From Knoellia sp031844405 (lineage in GTDB: Bacteria > Actinomycetota > Actinomycetes > Actinomycetales > Dermatophilaceae), in contig JAUZVC010000001.1 in NCBI GenBank assembly GCA_031844405.1, forward strand, positions 1,550,001-1,614,000: DNA of 64,000 nt. Direction: 5' to 3'. Positions 23,678-31,860 of the stretch are shown in pieces. Both the position numbers and the translations under genes were made by a program. How positions within the stretch are numbered: the first letter of the stretch is position 1; the number at the start of each line of letters is the position of its first letter. The notes beneath the pieces are model-generated. The model ran no database searches, was not told the origin of the DNA, and was given only the letters and a program-made list of their open reading frames with translations.

Positions 23678-25582
23678 GTGAGCGAGACCCAGGCAGCGCC
23701 CTCCCCGGCGCGGCTGGCCCAGCAGGCACGGGCGAAGGCGCCCCTCCAGGTGACGGGGGCCCAGAGCCTCGTCCTCTCGCTCGAGTCCATGGAGGTCGAC
23801 ACGGTCTTCGGCATCCCCGGCGGCGCGATCCTCCCCGCCTACGACCCGCTGCTCGACTCGGTCAAGGTGCGCCACATCCTCGTGCGCCACGAGCAGGGCG
23901 CCGGCCACGCCGCCGAGGGCTACGCCTCCGCGACGGGCAAGGTCGGCGTCTGCATGGCGACGTCCGGCCCGGGTGCCACGAACCTCGTCACCGCGCTCGC
24001 GGACGCCCACATGGACTCGGTCCCGATCGTCGCCATCACCGGACAGGTGGCGAGCGCCGCCATCGGCACGGATGCCTTCCAGGAGGCCGACATCCGCGGC
24101 ATCACGATGCCGATCACGAAGCACAACTACCTCGTCACCGACCCGGCCGAGATCCCGCGCGTCATCGCCGAGGCCTTCCACATCGCCTCGACCGGCCGGC
24201 CCGGCCCGGTGCTCGTCGACATCAGCAAGGACGCACTCCAGGCGAGGACGACCTTCGCGTGGCCGCCGCGGATCGACCTGCCCGGCTACCACCCGGTGAC
24301 GCGCCCGCACGCGAAGCAGATCCGCGAGGCGACCAAGCTCATCGGCGCAGCCGAGCGCCCGGTGCTCTACGTGGGTGGCGGGGTCATCCGCGCCGACGCC
24401 TGCGAGGAGCTGCGCCAGTTCGTCGAGCTCACCCGCATCCCCGTCGTCACGACCCTCATGGCCCGCGGCGCCCTGCCCGACAGCCACGAGCTCCACCTCG
24501 GCATGCCCGGCATGCACGGCTCGGTCGCCGCGGTCACGGCCCTGCAGAAGGCCGACCTGCTCATCACCCTCGGCGCCCGCTTCGACGACCGGGTCACCGG
24601 TCAGCTGTCGACGTTCGCGCCCGAGGCCAAGGTCATCCACGCCGACATCGACCCCGCCGAGATCTCCAAGAACCGCAAGGCCGACGTGCCGATCGTCGGC
24701 TCCTGCAAGGACGTCCTCGTCGACCTCATCGAGTCGGTCGACAGCGAGATCGACGCGGGCCACGGTGGCGACTACGCCGAGTGGCGCGAGCGGACCCAGG
24801 GCTGGAAGCGAGACTTCCCCGTCGGCTACACCGAGCCCGAGGGCGGCACGCTCGCCCCGCAGTACGTCCTCGAGCGGCTCAGCGCCCTCGTCGGCCCCGA
24901 GGCGGTCTACGTCGCCGGCGTCGGCCAGCACCAGATGTGGGCGGCCCAGTTCGTCCAGTACGAGCGTCCGCGCGCCTGGCTCAACTCCGGTGGCCTCGGG
25001 ACGATGGGGTATGCCGTCCCCGCCGCCATGGGTGCCCAGGTCGGCGAGCCGGACCGCACCGTGTGGGCGATCGACGGCGACGGCTGCTTCCAGATGACGA
25101 ACCAGGAGCTCGCCACCTGCGTCATCAACAACATCCCGATCAAGGTCGCCGTCATCAACAACAGCAGCCTCGGCATGGTCCGCCAGTGGCAGTCGCTCTT
25201 CTACAACGAGCGCTACTCCAACACCGACCTGCACACGTCGGCCGACGGCACGCGCATCCCCGACTTCGTCAAGCTCGCCGACGCCTACGGCTGTGCCGGA
25301 CTGCGGTGCGAGCGCCCGGAGGACGTCGACGAGACGATCCGGCAGGCGATGGCGATCAACGACCGCCCCGTGCTCGTCGACTTCGTCGTCCACCGTGACG
25401 CGATGGTGTGGCCGATGGTGCCCGCCGGCGTGAGCAACGACGCGATCCAGGTCGCGAAGGACACCGCGCCACAGTGGGACCGCGAGGAGTCCGAGGCGAT
25501 CCCGCAGGACGAGGACGCCGACCACAGCGAGCCGGACGGCGCGCGGGGCAGCGACGCCGCGACCGACGGTGAGGAGAAGTGA
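23678..25582 (+). CDS. ilvB: Acetolactate synthase large subunit
   Basis: A 634-residue ThDP enzyme, first committed step for Ile, Val and Leu. The catalytic Glu lies in LVRHEQGAGHAAEGYA near residue 72; the FAD domain is central; the ThDP/Mg motif GDGCFQMTNQELATCVINN begins near 466. N-terminal VFGIPGGAILPAYDPL is typical. An acidic tail (about 30 residues) precedes the stop. I use the GTG at 23678; the frame is open upstream to 23615, but that overlaps the attenuator region. The stop overlaps ilvN by one base. Confidence 0.96.
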   Translation: MSETQAAPSPARLAQQARAKAPLQVTGAQSLVLSLESMEVDTVFGIPGGAILPAYDPLLDSVKVRHILVRHEQGAGHAAEGYASATGKVGVCMATSGPGATNLVTALADAHMDSVPIVAITGQVASAAIGTDAFQEADIRGITMPITKHNYLVTDPAEIPRVIAEAFHIASTGRPGPVLVDISKDALQARTTFAWPPRIDLPGYHPVTRPHAKQIREATKLIGAAERPVLYVGGGVIRADACEELRQFVELTRIPVVTTLMARGALPDSHELHLGMPGMHGSVAAVTALQKADLLITLGARFDDRVTGQLSTFAPEAKVIHADIDPAEISKNRKADVPIVGSCKDVLVDLIESVDSEIDAGHGGDYAEWRERTQGWKRDFPVGYTEPEGGTLAPQYVLERLSALVGPEAVYVAGVGQHQMWAAQFVQYERPRAWLNSGGLGTMGYAVPAAMGAQVGEPDRTVWAIDGDGCFQMTNQELATCVINNIPIKVAVINNSSLGMVRQWQSLFYNERYSNTDLHTSADGTRIPDFVKLADAYGCAGLRCERPEDVDETIRQAMAINDRPVLVDFVVHRDAMVWPMVPAGVSNDAIQVAKDTAPQWDREESEAIPQDEDADHSEPDGARGSDAATDGEEK

Positions 25583-26094
25583 TGTCCCAGCACACCCTGT
25601 CGGTGCTCGTCGAGAACAAGCCCGGTGTCCTCGCCCGCATCGCCGGCCTCTTCTCGCGACGCGGCTTCAACATCCACAGCCTCGCCGTGGGCCAGACGGA
25701 GCACGACGAGATCTCCCGCATCACCGTCGTCGTCGACGTCGAGGACCTCCCGCTCGAGCAAGTGACCAAGCAGCTCAACAAGCTCGTCGAGGTGCTCAAG
25801 GTCGTCGAGCTCGACGCGGCCTCGGCCGTCCAGCGGCAGGTCATGCTCATCAAGGTCCGCGCCGACGCCGCGACCCGCAGCCAGGTGCTCGAGCTCGTCC
25901 AGCTCTTCCGCGCCAAGGTCGTCGACGTCGCCACCGAGTCCGTGACCATCGAGGCCACCGGCCACGCCGAGAAGCTCACCGCGCTGCTCGGGGTGCTCGA
26001 GCCCTACGGCGTGCGCGAGCTCGTCCAGTCCGGCATCGTCGCCATCGGGCGCGGCCCCCGCTCCATCACCGACCGCGCGCTGCGCGGCGCCTGA
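25582..26094 (+). CDS. ilvN: Acetolactate synthase small (regulatory) subunit
   Basis: A 170-residue regulatory subunit. The N-terminal ACT domain (HTLSVLVENKPGVLARIAGL, FSRRGFNIHSLAVG) binds valine, and a C-terminal ALS_ss_C domain starts near residue 85 (VMLIKVRADAATRSQVLELV). Length is typical. Its ATG overlaps the ilvB TGA with GGAG just upstream, ensuring stoichiometric synthesis. It confers feedback inhibition on IlvB. Confidence 0.96.
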   Translation: MSQHTLSVLVENKPGVLARIAGLFSRRGFNIHSLAVGQTEHDEISRITVVVDVEDLPLEQVTKQLNKLVEVLKVVELDAASAVQRQVMLIKVRADAATRSQVLELVQLFRAKVVDVATESVTIEATGHAEKLTALLGVLEPYGVRELVQSGIVAIGRGPRSITDRALRGA

Positions 26095-26174
26095 CCACCC
26101 ACGCCGAGCACCCGGCATACGCCGTGGTGATCCCCAGACCACATCGCACGACAACCCAAGGAGAAGTCCGAACC

Positions 26175-27206
26175 ATGGCCGAGATGTTCTACGACGACGA
26201 CGCCGACCTGTCGATCATCCAGGGGCGCAAGGTCGCCGTCATCGGGTACGGCAGCCAGGGCCACGCCCACGCGCTCAGCCTGCGCGACAGCGGGGTCGAC
26301 GTGCGCGTCGGTCTCGCCGAGGGCAGCAAGAGCAAGGCCAAGGCCGAGGCCGAGGGCCTGCCGGTCAAGACCGTCGCCGAGGCGACGGCCGAGGCCGACC
26401 TCGTCGTCATCCTCACGCCCGACCAGGTGCAGCGCACGGTCTACGCCGAGGAGATCAAGCCCAACCTCAAGGAGGGCGCGGCGCTGCTCTTCGGCCACGG
26501 GTTCAACATCCGCTTCGGCTACATCACGCCCGAGCCGGGTGCCGACGTCGTCATGGTCGCGCCCAAGGGCCCGGGTCACCTCGTGCGCCGTGAGTACGTC
26601 GACGGCCGTGGCGTGCCCGTGCTCGTCGCCGTCGAGCAGGACGCGTCCGGCTCGGCCTGGGACCTCGCGAAGTCCTATGCGAAGGCCATCGGCGGCCTGC
26701 GCGCCGGTGGCATCAGGACGACCTTCACCGAGGAGTGCGAGACCGACCTCTTCGGTGAGCAGGCCGTGCTCTGCGGCGGCGCCTCGCAGCTCGTCATGTA
26801 CGGCTTCGAGACGCTCGTCGAGGCGGGCTACCAGCCCGAGGTCGCCTACTTCGAGTGCCTCCACGAGCTCAAGCTCATCGTCGACCTCATGATCGAGGGC
26901 GGCATCGCCAAGCAGCGCTGGTCGGTCTCCGACACCGCGGAGTACGGCGACTACGTCTCGGGCCCGCGCGTCATCGACCCGTCGGTCAAGGAGAACATGC
27001 AGGCCGTCCTCGCCGACATCAAGAACGGCGCGTTCGCCAAGCGCTTCATCGACGACCAGGACGCGGGCGCTCCCGAGTTCAAGGCGCTGCGGGAGAAGGG
27101 TGCTCAGCACCCGATCGAGGCCACCGGCCGCGAGCTCCGCAAGCTCATGTCGTGGGTCAAGAGCGACACCGACAGCGACTACGTCGAGGGTTCCGCCGCC
27201 CGCTGA
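26175..27206 (+). CDS. ilvC: Ketol-acid reductoisomerase (class I)
   Basis: A 343-residue class I enzyme. The Rossmann loop VIGYGSQGHAHALSLRDSG lies near residue 22, the catalytic His in LLFGHGFNIRFGYI near 107, and the metal-binding Asp/Glu in FTEECETDLFGEQAVLCGG near 190. It converts acetolactate or acetohydroxybutyrate to dihydroxy acids using NADPH and Mg. The ATG is preceded by AAGGAGAAG. It follows ilvN by 80 bp and probably shares the ilvB transcript. A large hairpin follows. Confidence 0.97.
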   Translation: MAEMFYDDDADLSIIQGRKVAVIGYGSQGHAHALSLRDSGVDVRVGLAEGSKSKAKAEAEGLPVKTVAEATAEADLVVILTPDQVQRTVYAEEIKPNLKEGAALLFGHGFNIRFGYITPEPGADVVMVAPKGPGHLVRREYVDGRGVPVLVAVEQDASGSAWDLAKSYAKAIGGLRAGGIRTTFTEECETDLFGEQAVLCGGASQLVMYGFETLVEAGYQPEVAYFECLHELKLIVDLMIEGGIAKQRWSVSDTAEYGDYVSGPRVIDPSVKENMQAVLADIKNGAFAKRFIDDQDAGAPEFKALREKGAQHPIEATGRELRKLMSWVKSDTDSDYVEGSAAR

Positions 27207-27240
27207 CCGTCCGCCGGCTCGGTCCTCCTGAGTCGACGAG

Positions 27241-27283
27241 GCACGACACGCCGTGTCCCCGGATGGGGCACGGCGTGCCGTGC
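27241..27283 (+). terminator. Terminator hairpin after ilvC
   Basis: Arms 27241-27260 and 27265-27283 form a long GC-rich stem with two mismatches around a tetraloop, 35 bp after the ilvC stop. The stem contains GCCGTG/CACGGC, a theme shared with the other terminators here. Confidence 0.7.
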
Positions 27284-27353
27284 ACTGTCGACCCCTCGGC
27301 GCCTGCGAGCGTCGTCGTGCGGTGGTCGGTATGCCGTGACTCGGGTCGCGTGC

Positions 27354-27776
27354 TCACGCCGGGTGGGCGTGGCGGCGGTGGCTCGCGGAGACCGCTGCGG
27401 CCGCTGCACCGAACAGGGCGACACCCGTCAGCGCGCCGAGGCCGATCTGGAGGTACTCCACGGCGTCGTCGTCGACGCGGATCACCGCCGCGGGGCCGGG
27501 GGCGGAAGGCGCCGTGGCCCTCCGCCGGTCCTCGAGGTCCCACAGGTTCTGCTGGATGATGCTGCTCTCGTAGGTCCGGTCCGGCGGGGCCTCCGTCGTG
27601 CCCGCCCCGCTCCGGTCGTTGTCGAGGCGCGAGCCGTCGGCGGGGGTCCCCGCGCTGGGCAGCGGTGTTCCGGGGTCGGTGCGGGCGTGTGCCGGGGCGA
27701 GCGTCACGAGGCTCGCGAGGCCGATGGTGGCGACGGCGGTGGCCGCTCGCCGGCTGGTGCTAGTGCTGGGGCGCAT
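27354..27776 (-). CDS. Hypothetical exported protein with C-terminal membrane anchor
   Basis: A 140-residue protein I do not recognise. It has a signal-like N-terminus (RRAATAVATIGLASLVTLAP then AHA, cleavage near residue 31), a polar Pro/Asp/Arg-rich middle of about 70 residues, and a hydrophobic segment (YLQIGLGALTGVALFGAAAA) near 105-127 followed by a short basic tail. It is probably a single-pass surface protein. An isolated gene, convergent with ilvC. The start is the ATG nearest a plausible signal peptide; the frame is open further upstream. Confidence 0.6.
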   Translation of the reverse strand: MRPSTSTSRRAATAVATIGLASLVTLAPAHARTDPGTPLPSAGTPADGSRLDNDRSGAGTTEAPPDRTYESSIIQQNLWDLEDRRRATAPSAPGPAAVIRVDDDAVEYLQIGLGALTGVALFGAAAAAVSASHRRHAHPA

Positions 27777-27937
27777 GGCGCGTCCTTTCGGTGGGGGACC
27801 GGTCTCCCGGTCGGTGGAAGCCGACCCGGCCGGGTGCGGCACACGACCATGGGAGCGGGACGCGGTATCAGGCCGTAACCGGTCCTCACACGACGTCCCG
27901 GATCGGGTATCAGTCCGGTGTCGGCCGCCGAAAGGCC

Positions 27938-28426
27938 TCAGCCGTCGAACGGTGGCACGACCTGGTCCGAGACCATGACGGACGTGCTCGTCACGACGCC
28001 GCGGATCGCGGAGGTGACCTGGACCGGCATACCGGCTCGTGCCTTCGCGAACCAGAAGGTCGTCACGTCCTCGCCCTCGCGCACGACGTAGCGCCAGCAC
28101 GCCTCGCGCCCGAGCGGCAGGTCGAGCGTGACCTCGTCGCGGGTCGTCGCCGCCTCGGGGAACGACGCGTGGCGCTGCAGGTCGAGCCATGTCACCGGCA
28201 TCGCGGCGAGGTCGCCCACGACGACGCCGTCCGCGTCGCAGGTGGCCCGCTCGTAGGTCGCCCCCTCGGCGGTCACCGCGGCGAACCGGCTCCGGCGGTG
28301 GTGCACCCCGTCGGCGTCCTCGACCCGCACGACGACCGTGCGCCCGGCCGGGCAGCCCGCGCGGATCTCGGCCGCGGAGAACGGCGTCGGCGCGGTCCCG
28401 GGCGACAGGACGTGGTCGTCGCTCAT
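27938..28426 (-). CDS. Hypothetical protein, coupled to NmrA-like gene
   Basis: A 162-residue soluble protein with no motif I recognise. The sequence is rich in beta-prone stretches (RTVVVRVEDADGVHHRRSRF, DEVTLDLPLGREACWRYVVR, AGMPVQVTSAIRGVVTSTSV), suggesting a barrel or sandwich. Its ATG overlaps the stop of the upstream NAD-binding gene (ATGA), so the two proteins are made together. Codon use looks like that of its neighbours. Function unknown. Confidence 0.65.
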   Translation of the reverse strand: MSDDHVLSPGTAPTPFSAAEIRAGCPAGRTVVVRVEDADGVHHRRSRFAAVTAEGATYERATCDADGVVVGDLAAMPVTWLDLQRHASFPEAATTRDEVTLDLPLGREACWRYVVREGEDVTTFWFAKARAGMPVQVTSAIRGVVTSTSVMVSDQVVPPFDG

Positions 28427-29205
28427 GTCGGTGAGTGGAAGCGCCGGGGGAGGGGGACCGGCTGCGTCACGAGCCACTCCTCGAACGTGCGGCCGCCGGT
28501 CTCCGCGTCCGGACCGGGGAGGATCGCTCCCTCGGAGAAGCCCTTGAGCACCGGCAGCACCGGTGGCACCCGCACGACCCGCGGGGCGGGCCGACCGTCG
28601 TGCACCGCGAGGAGGGCCGCCACCTCGGGAGCGGTGTATGCCGTCGGCCCGGCGAGGTCGGTCGCGCGCCGGTAGCCGCTCGGGGCAGGGCCGGTCGCGT
28701 CGTCGGCGAGGCGCCGGGCGACCCAGTCGATGTCGACCGGCTGGACGCGCATGTCGCCGATGGCGAGGGAGAGGCGGCCGACCCGGCCGGCCGCTGCGAG
28801 GAACGCGGCGAGGGAGTGGAACTGCGTGGCGCGGACGACGGTGGCGGGGACGCCCGCGGCCTCGAGGGTGCGCTCGGCGTCGACCTTGGCGCGGTAGTAG
28901 GGCCAGGCCACGCGGTCGCAGCCGACGATCGAGACCGACACGACGTGGGCCGGCGAGCTGAGCCGGCGCAGGCTCTCTCCGACGCGAGCGGCGCCCGCCA
29001 CGTCCACCGACTGCGGACGCGCCTGCGAGGTCGCCGCGTGGACGACCGCGTCGGCACCCTCCAGCACGGCGTCGAGCCCCGACCCGGTAGCGAGGTCCAC
29101 GCCGGTCCGGCGGCTCGCCGCCACCGCCTCGTGGCCTCGACACCGCAGCTCGCGGACGACGCGGCCGCCGAGGTCGCCGGACCCACCCGTCACCACGATG
29201 CGCAT
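28423..29205 (-). CDS. NmrA-like/atypical SDR NAD(P)-binding protein
   Basis: A 260-residue atypical short-chain dehydrogenase. The N-terminal nucleotide loop is MRIVVTGGSGDLGGRVVREL, followed by DAVVHAATSQARP. The active-site Tyr-Lys pair could be YYRAKVDAERTLEAAG near residue 95, as in NmrA/uronate-type members, where it is often non-catalytic. These proteins act as quinone/nitroreductase-like enzymes or redox sensors. It is divergent from serA, with an 11-bp-periodic repeat between them. First of a two-gene operon. Confidence 0.78.
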   Translation of the reverse strand: MRIVVTGGSGDLGGRVVRELRCRGHEAVAASRRTGVDLATGSGLDAVLEGADAVVHAATSQARPQSVDVAGAARVGESLRRLSSPAHVVSVSIVGCDRVAWPYYRAKVDAERTLEAAGVPATVVRATQFHSLAAFLAAAGRVGRLSLAIGDMRVQPVDIDWVARRLADDATGPAPSGYRRATDLAGPTAYTAPEVAALLAVHDGRPAPRVVRVPPVLPVLKGFSEGAILPGPDAETGGRTFEEWLVTQPVPLPRRFHSPT

Positions 29206-29253
29206 GTCGTCATCCTCCTCCGCGTGCGGGGACCGTCTCCACCGGCTCCGCCG

Positions 29254-29297
29254 GAGCTCCGTCCGAGCTCCGTGCGAGCTCTGTGCGAGCTCGCTGG
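29254..29297. repeat. Four tandem 11-bp GAGCTC repeats
   Basis: GAGCTC occurs at 29254, 29265, 29276 and 29287, exactly 11 bp apart, with the copies reading GAGCTCCGTCC, GAGCTCCGTGC, GAGCTCTGTGC and GAGCTCGCTGG. The period is one helical turn, so bound proteins would stack on one DNA face. It lies between the divergent NmrA-like gene and serA, upstream of the serA promoter. Confidence 0.7.
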
Positions 29298-29320
29298 GAC
29301 CCTCACGCGACCACTGTGGC

Positions 29321-29370
29321 GTGTCACATACCGGGCGACACCATCCACATGCTGAACGCAGCCCTAGACT
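29321..29370 (+). promoter_or_regulatory. serA promoter region with GTGTC/GACAC dyad
   Basis: GTGTC (29321-29325) and GACAC (29337-29341) form a dyad with an 11-bp spacer, just upstream of a TAGACT -10 box at 29365-29370. Transcription from here would leave a leader of about 50 nt containing the AAGG ribosome site of serA. The dyad may be an operator. Confidence 0.5.
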
Positions 29371-29427
29371 CGGCCTGCGCACAGCGAGGTGCCCGACCAC
29401 CCATCCCGCAACCCCCAAGGACCCCAC

Positions 29428-31014
29428 GTGAGCAAGCCGATCGTCCTGATCGCCGAGGAACTCAGCCCGGCCACCATCGACGCCCTCGGGCCCGACTTCG
29501 AGATCCGTCAGACCGACGGCTCCGACCGCTCCCAGCTCCTGCCGGCCCTGTCCGACGTCGACGCCGTGCTCATCCGCTCCGCCACGAAGATGGACTCCGA
29601 GGCCATCGCGGCCGCCAAGAACCTCAAGGTCATCGCCCGCGCGGGTGTCGGCCTCGACAACGTCGACGTCCCCGCCGCCACCCAGGCCGGCGTCATGGTC
29701 GTCAACGCCCCGACCTCCAACATCACGAGCGCGGCCGAGCTCGCCGTCGGCCTGCTCCTCGCCACGGCCCGCAACATCGCCCCGGCCAACCAGGCCCTCA
29801 AGGGTGGCGCGTGGAAGCGCAGCAAGTACGGCGGTGTCGAGCTCCTCGACAAGAAGGTCGGCGTCGTCGGCTTCGGCCGCATCGGCCAGCTCGTCGCCGA
29901 GCGGCTCAAGGGCTTCGGCATGGAGATCCTCGCCTACGACCCCTACGTCTCGGCCCAGCGCGCCGGCCAGCTCGGCGCCCGCCTCGTCTCGCTCGACGAG
30001 CTCCTCGCCGAGTCCGACTTCATCACCGTCCACCTGCCGAAGTCGCCCGAGACCCTCGGCCTCCTCGGCAAGGACGCCTTCACCAAGGTCAAGCCGACCG
30101 TGCGGATCATCAACGCCGCGCGTGGCGGCATCGTCGACGAGGAGGCGCTCGCCGAGGCACTCACCGAGGGCCGCGTCGCCGGCGCCGGCATCGACGTCTT
30201 CGCCACGGAGCCGACGACCGAGAGCCCGCTCTTCGAGCACGAGTCGGTCGTCGTGACGCCGCACCTCGGCGCCTCCACCGAGGAGGCCCAGGAGAAGGCC
30301 GGCGTCGCCGTCGCCAAGTCGGTGCGCCTCGCCCTCGGCGGCGACCTCGTCCCCGACGCGGTCAACGTCTCCGGCGGCGCCGTCGCCGAGGAGGTCCGCC
30401 CCGGCATCGACCTCGTCGAGAAGCTCGGGCGCATCTTCACCGGCCTCGCCGGCTCGGTGCCCGTCCAGCTCGACGTCGACGTCCGCGGCGAGATCACCGA
30501 GCACGACGTGTCGGTCTGGGAGCTCTCGGCGCTCAAGGGTGTCTTCACCGACATCAGCGAGGACCCGGTGACCTACGTCAACGCCCCGCTGCTCGCCAAG
30601 GAGCGCGGCTGCGAGGTCCGCCTGCTCACCGACCCGGTATCCGACGAGTTCCGCAACGTCACGACGCTGCGCGGCACGCTTGCCGACGGCACGACGGTCT
30701 CGGTCGCGGGCACCCTCACCGGACCCAAGCTCGTCCAGAAGCTCATCGGCATCAACGGCTTCGACCTCGAGGTGCCGATCAGCGACCACATGGCCTTCTT
30801 CTCCTACAAGGACCGCCCGGGCGTCGTCGGTGTCATCGGCCGTCTCCTCGGCGAGGCCGACGTCAACATCGGCGGCATGCAGGTCGACCGTGACGACGCC
30901 GCCGGGGCCGCGCTCGTCGCCCTCACGGTCGACAACAAGATCCCCGCGGACGTCGTCCAGGCGATTGCTTCCGAGGTCGACGCGGACGTGCGAACCGTGG
31001 ACCTCGTCGACTGA
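29428..31014 (+). CDS. serA: D-3-phosphoglycerate dehydrogenase
   Basis: A 528-residue long-form (type I) SerA as in mycobacteria. The catalytic and NAD domains carry VIARAGVGLDNVDVPAATQA, GVVGFGRIGQLVAERLKGFG near residue 150, NAARGGIVDEEALAEAL, and the His of VVVTPHLGASTEEAQEKA. An intervening (ASB) domain occupies about 315-450, and a C-terminal ACT domain (FFSYKDRPGVVGVIGRLLGE) binds serine for feedback. It starts serine synthesis from 3-phosphoglycerate. The GTG start is preceded by CAAGG 6 bp upstream; an earlier ATG at 29389 falls before that site. Confidence 0.96.
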   Translation: MSKPIVLIAEELSPATIDALGPDFEIRQTDGSDRSQLLPALSDVDAVLIRSATKMDSEAIAAAKNLKVIARAGVGLDNVDVPAATQAGVMVVNAPTSNITSAAELAVGLLLATARNIAPANQALKGGAWKRSKYGGVELLDKKVGVVGFGRIGQLVAERLKGFGMEILAYDPYVSAQRAGQLGARLVSLDELLAESDFITVHLPKSPETLGLLGKDAFTKVKPTVRIINAARGGIVDEEALAEALTEGRVAGAGIDVFATEPTTESPLFEHESVVVTPHLGASTEEAQEKAGVAVAKSVRLALGGDLVPDAVNVSGGAVAEEVRPGIDLVEKLGRIFTGLAGSVPVQLDVDVRGEITEHDVSVWELSALKGVFTDISEDPVTYVNAPLLAKERGCEVRLLTDPVSDEFRNVTTLRGTLADGTTVSVAGTLTGPKLVQKLIGINGFDLEVPISDHMAFFSYKDRPGVVGVIGRLLGEADVNIGGMQVDRDDAAGAALVALTVDNKIPADVVQAIASEVDADVRTVDLVD

Positions 31015-31049
31015 GCTCCGCTGTGCCACAGCGTCGCTGACGCAACCCC

Positions 31050-31093
31050 CGTATGCCGTGCGCTCACCTCCCGAGGTGGGCGCACGGCATACG
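31050..31093 (+). terminator. Terminator hairpin after serA with GTATGCCG arms
   Basis: Arms 31050-31070 and 31073-31093 pair over 21 bp (one G-T wobble) with a 2-nt gap. The outer ends are CGTATGCCGTG/CACGGCATACG, so the stem is built from an inverted pair of the window's recurrent octamer. Confidence 0.8.
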
Positions 31094-31133
31094 TCTGCGC
31101 GGGTCGGTTGCGCGTTCGACGCCGGACTGTGCT

Positions 31134-31139
31134 TAGGGT
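31134..31139 (+). promoter_or_regulatory. -10 box of the HU gene
   Basis: TAGGGT sits 34 bp before the GTG start of the HU gene, leaving room for the strong AGGAGGG ribosome site at about 31164. Confidence 0.5.
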
Positions 31140-31173
31140 TGCCCGTCAACAGCACCAAGACTCAGGAGGGTTT

Positions 31174-31449
31174 GTGAACCGTTCGGACCTCAAGAACAAG
31201 GTCGCCGAGAGCACCGAGCTCAGCGGCGCCGACGCCGACCGCGCCATCGGCGCCGTCCTCGACGCCATCACCGAGGCGCTCGTCGCGGGCGACAAGGTGT
31301 CGCTGCCGGGCTTCGGCATCTTCGAGACGCGTGAGCGCGCGGCCCGCACCGGCCGCAACCCGCAGACGGGTGAGGCCCTCGAGATCGCCGCGAGCACCGC
31401 TGCCGCGTTCAAGCCGGCGGCCGAGCTCAAGCGCAAGCTGGCCAAGTGA
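31174..31449 (+). CDS. HU-family nucleoid-associated protein (short form)
   Basis: A 91-residue HU. MNRSDLKNKVAESTELSGAD forms helix 1; DKVSLPGFGIFETRERAART carries the conserved GFG(I/T)F turn; GRNPQTGEALEIAAS is the DNA-intercalating arm with the Pro at its tip; FKPAAELKRKLAK ends it. It binds DNA as a dimer and bends it. It is distinct from the Lys-rich long HU at 60749. Strong AGGAGGG site before the GTG. Streptomyces-type genomes also carry a short and a tailed HU. Confidence 0.93.
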   Translation: MNRSDLKNKVAESTELSGADADRAIGAVLDAITEALVAGDKVSLPGFGIFETRERAARTGRNPQTGEALEIAASTAAAFKPAAELKRKLAK

Positions 31450-31470
31450 GCTGAGGTCCTCGGACCTCGA

Positions 31471-31511
31471 CGGATGCCGTGCCTCCCACCTCGGTGGGGG
31501 CACGGCATCCG
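31471..31511 (+). terminator. Terminator hairpin after HU gene
   Basis: Arms 31471-31490 and 31493-31511 form a stem of about 19 bp with CGGATGCCGTG/CACGGCATCCG ends. A small hairpin (GAGGTC-CTCG-GACCTC, 31453-31468) precedes it. The octamer core reads GGATGCCG here instead of GTATGCCG. Confidence 0.75.
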
Positions 31512-31620
31512 TGCGTCCGGGGACGTGTCGGGATGCGGGGCAGGTGGCTGGGTTGAGACGCCGTCTCAGTGCGTGGTCAGTGCCTTCCGGATAGTTGGAC
31601 GTCCTCATAACCTCGAAGGC

Positions 31621-31668
31621 ATGCAGCGGCAGGTACTCCTCATCGCCAGCCGCGGCGGGGTCCGGTAG
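31621..31668 (+). CDS. Putative leader peptide with Val-Leu-Leu-Ile run
   Basis: A 15-residue ORF, MQRQVLLIASRGGVR, preceded by CATAAC at 31606 (possible -10; the mRNA would be nearly leaderless). Its GTA-CTC-CTC-ATC codons resemble leaders of branched-chain amino acid operons. The stop lies at the foot of an RNA structure: GTCAGC (31668-31673) with GCTGAC (31702-31707), enclosing CGCGG/CCGCG (31682-31696). The next ORF is only 26 codons long. The next enzyme gene, leuB, is 345 bp away with its own promoter. Speculative as a gene. Confidence 0.4.
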   Translation: MQRQVLLIASRGGVR

Positions 31669-31779
31669 TCAGCACCCTCGCCGCGGAGACCCCGCGACGC
31701 CGCTGACCGGCTCGCCCGCACCAGGGCTCGAGCCGACCGATCCGCCCACACCCGAGAAGTCGAAGGACGAGTGTTTTCC

Positions 31780-31860
31780 ATGAGCGAAGAAGCGAAGCAG
31801 GCCCGTCAGGCGCTGCAGGAGTCCCTGGACCTGCGCGACCAGGACCACACCGACGCCTGA
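31780..31860 (+). CDS. Putative 26-residue small protein
   Basis: ATG to TGA encodes 26 residues beginning MSEEAKQARQALQESLDL, highly charged and predicted to form one amphipathic helix. Third codon positions are G or C in nearly all codons, as in real genes here. GAAGGACGAG lies upstream at a usable distance. The stop codon is followed immediately by a 29-bp hairpin (element B), which would be its terminator. Upstream is the 15-residue ORF at 31621. No family recognised; could be a genuine small protein or part of a regulatory RNA. Confidence 0.45.
   Translation: MSEEAKQARQALQESLDLRDQDHTDA

Noticed and set aside
28423..31158. Very long minus-strand open frame opposite serA (over 900 codons)
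   Set aside because: It is antisense to serA, which has complete family motifs; only the part from 28423 to 29205 is a real gene. Long antisense frames are expected at this G+C content.
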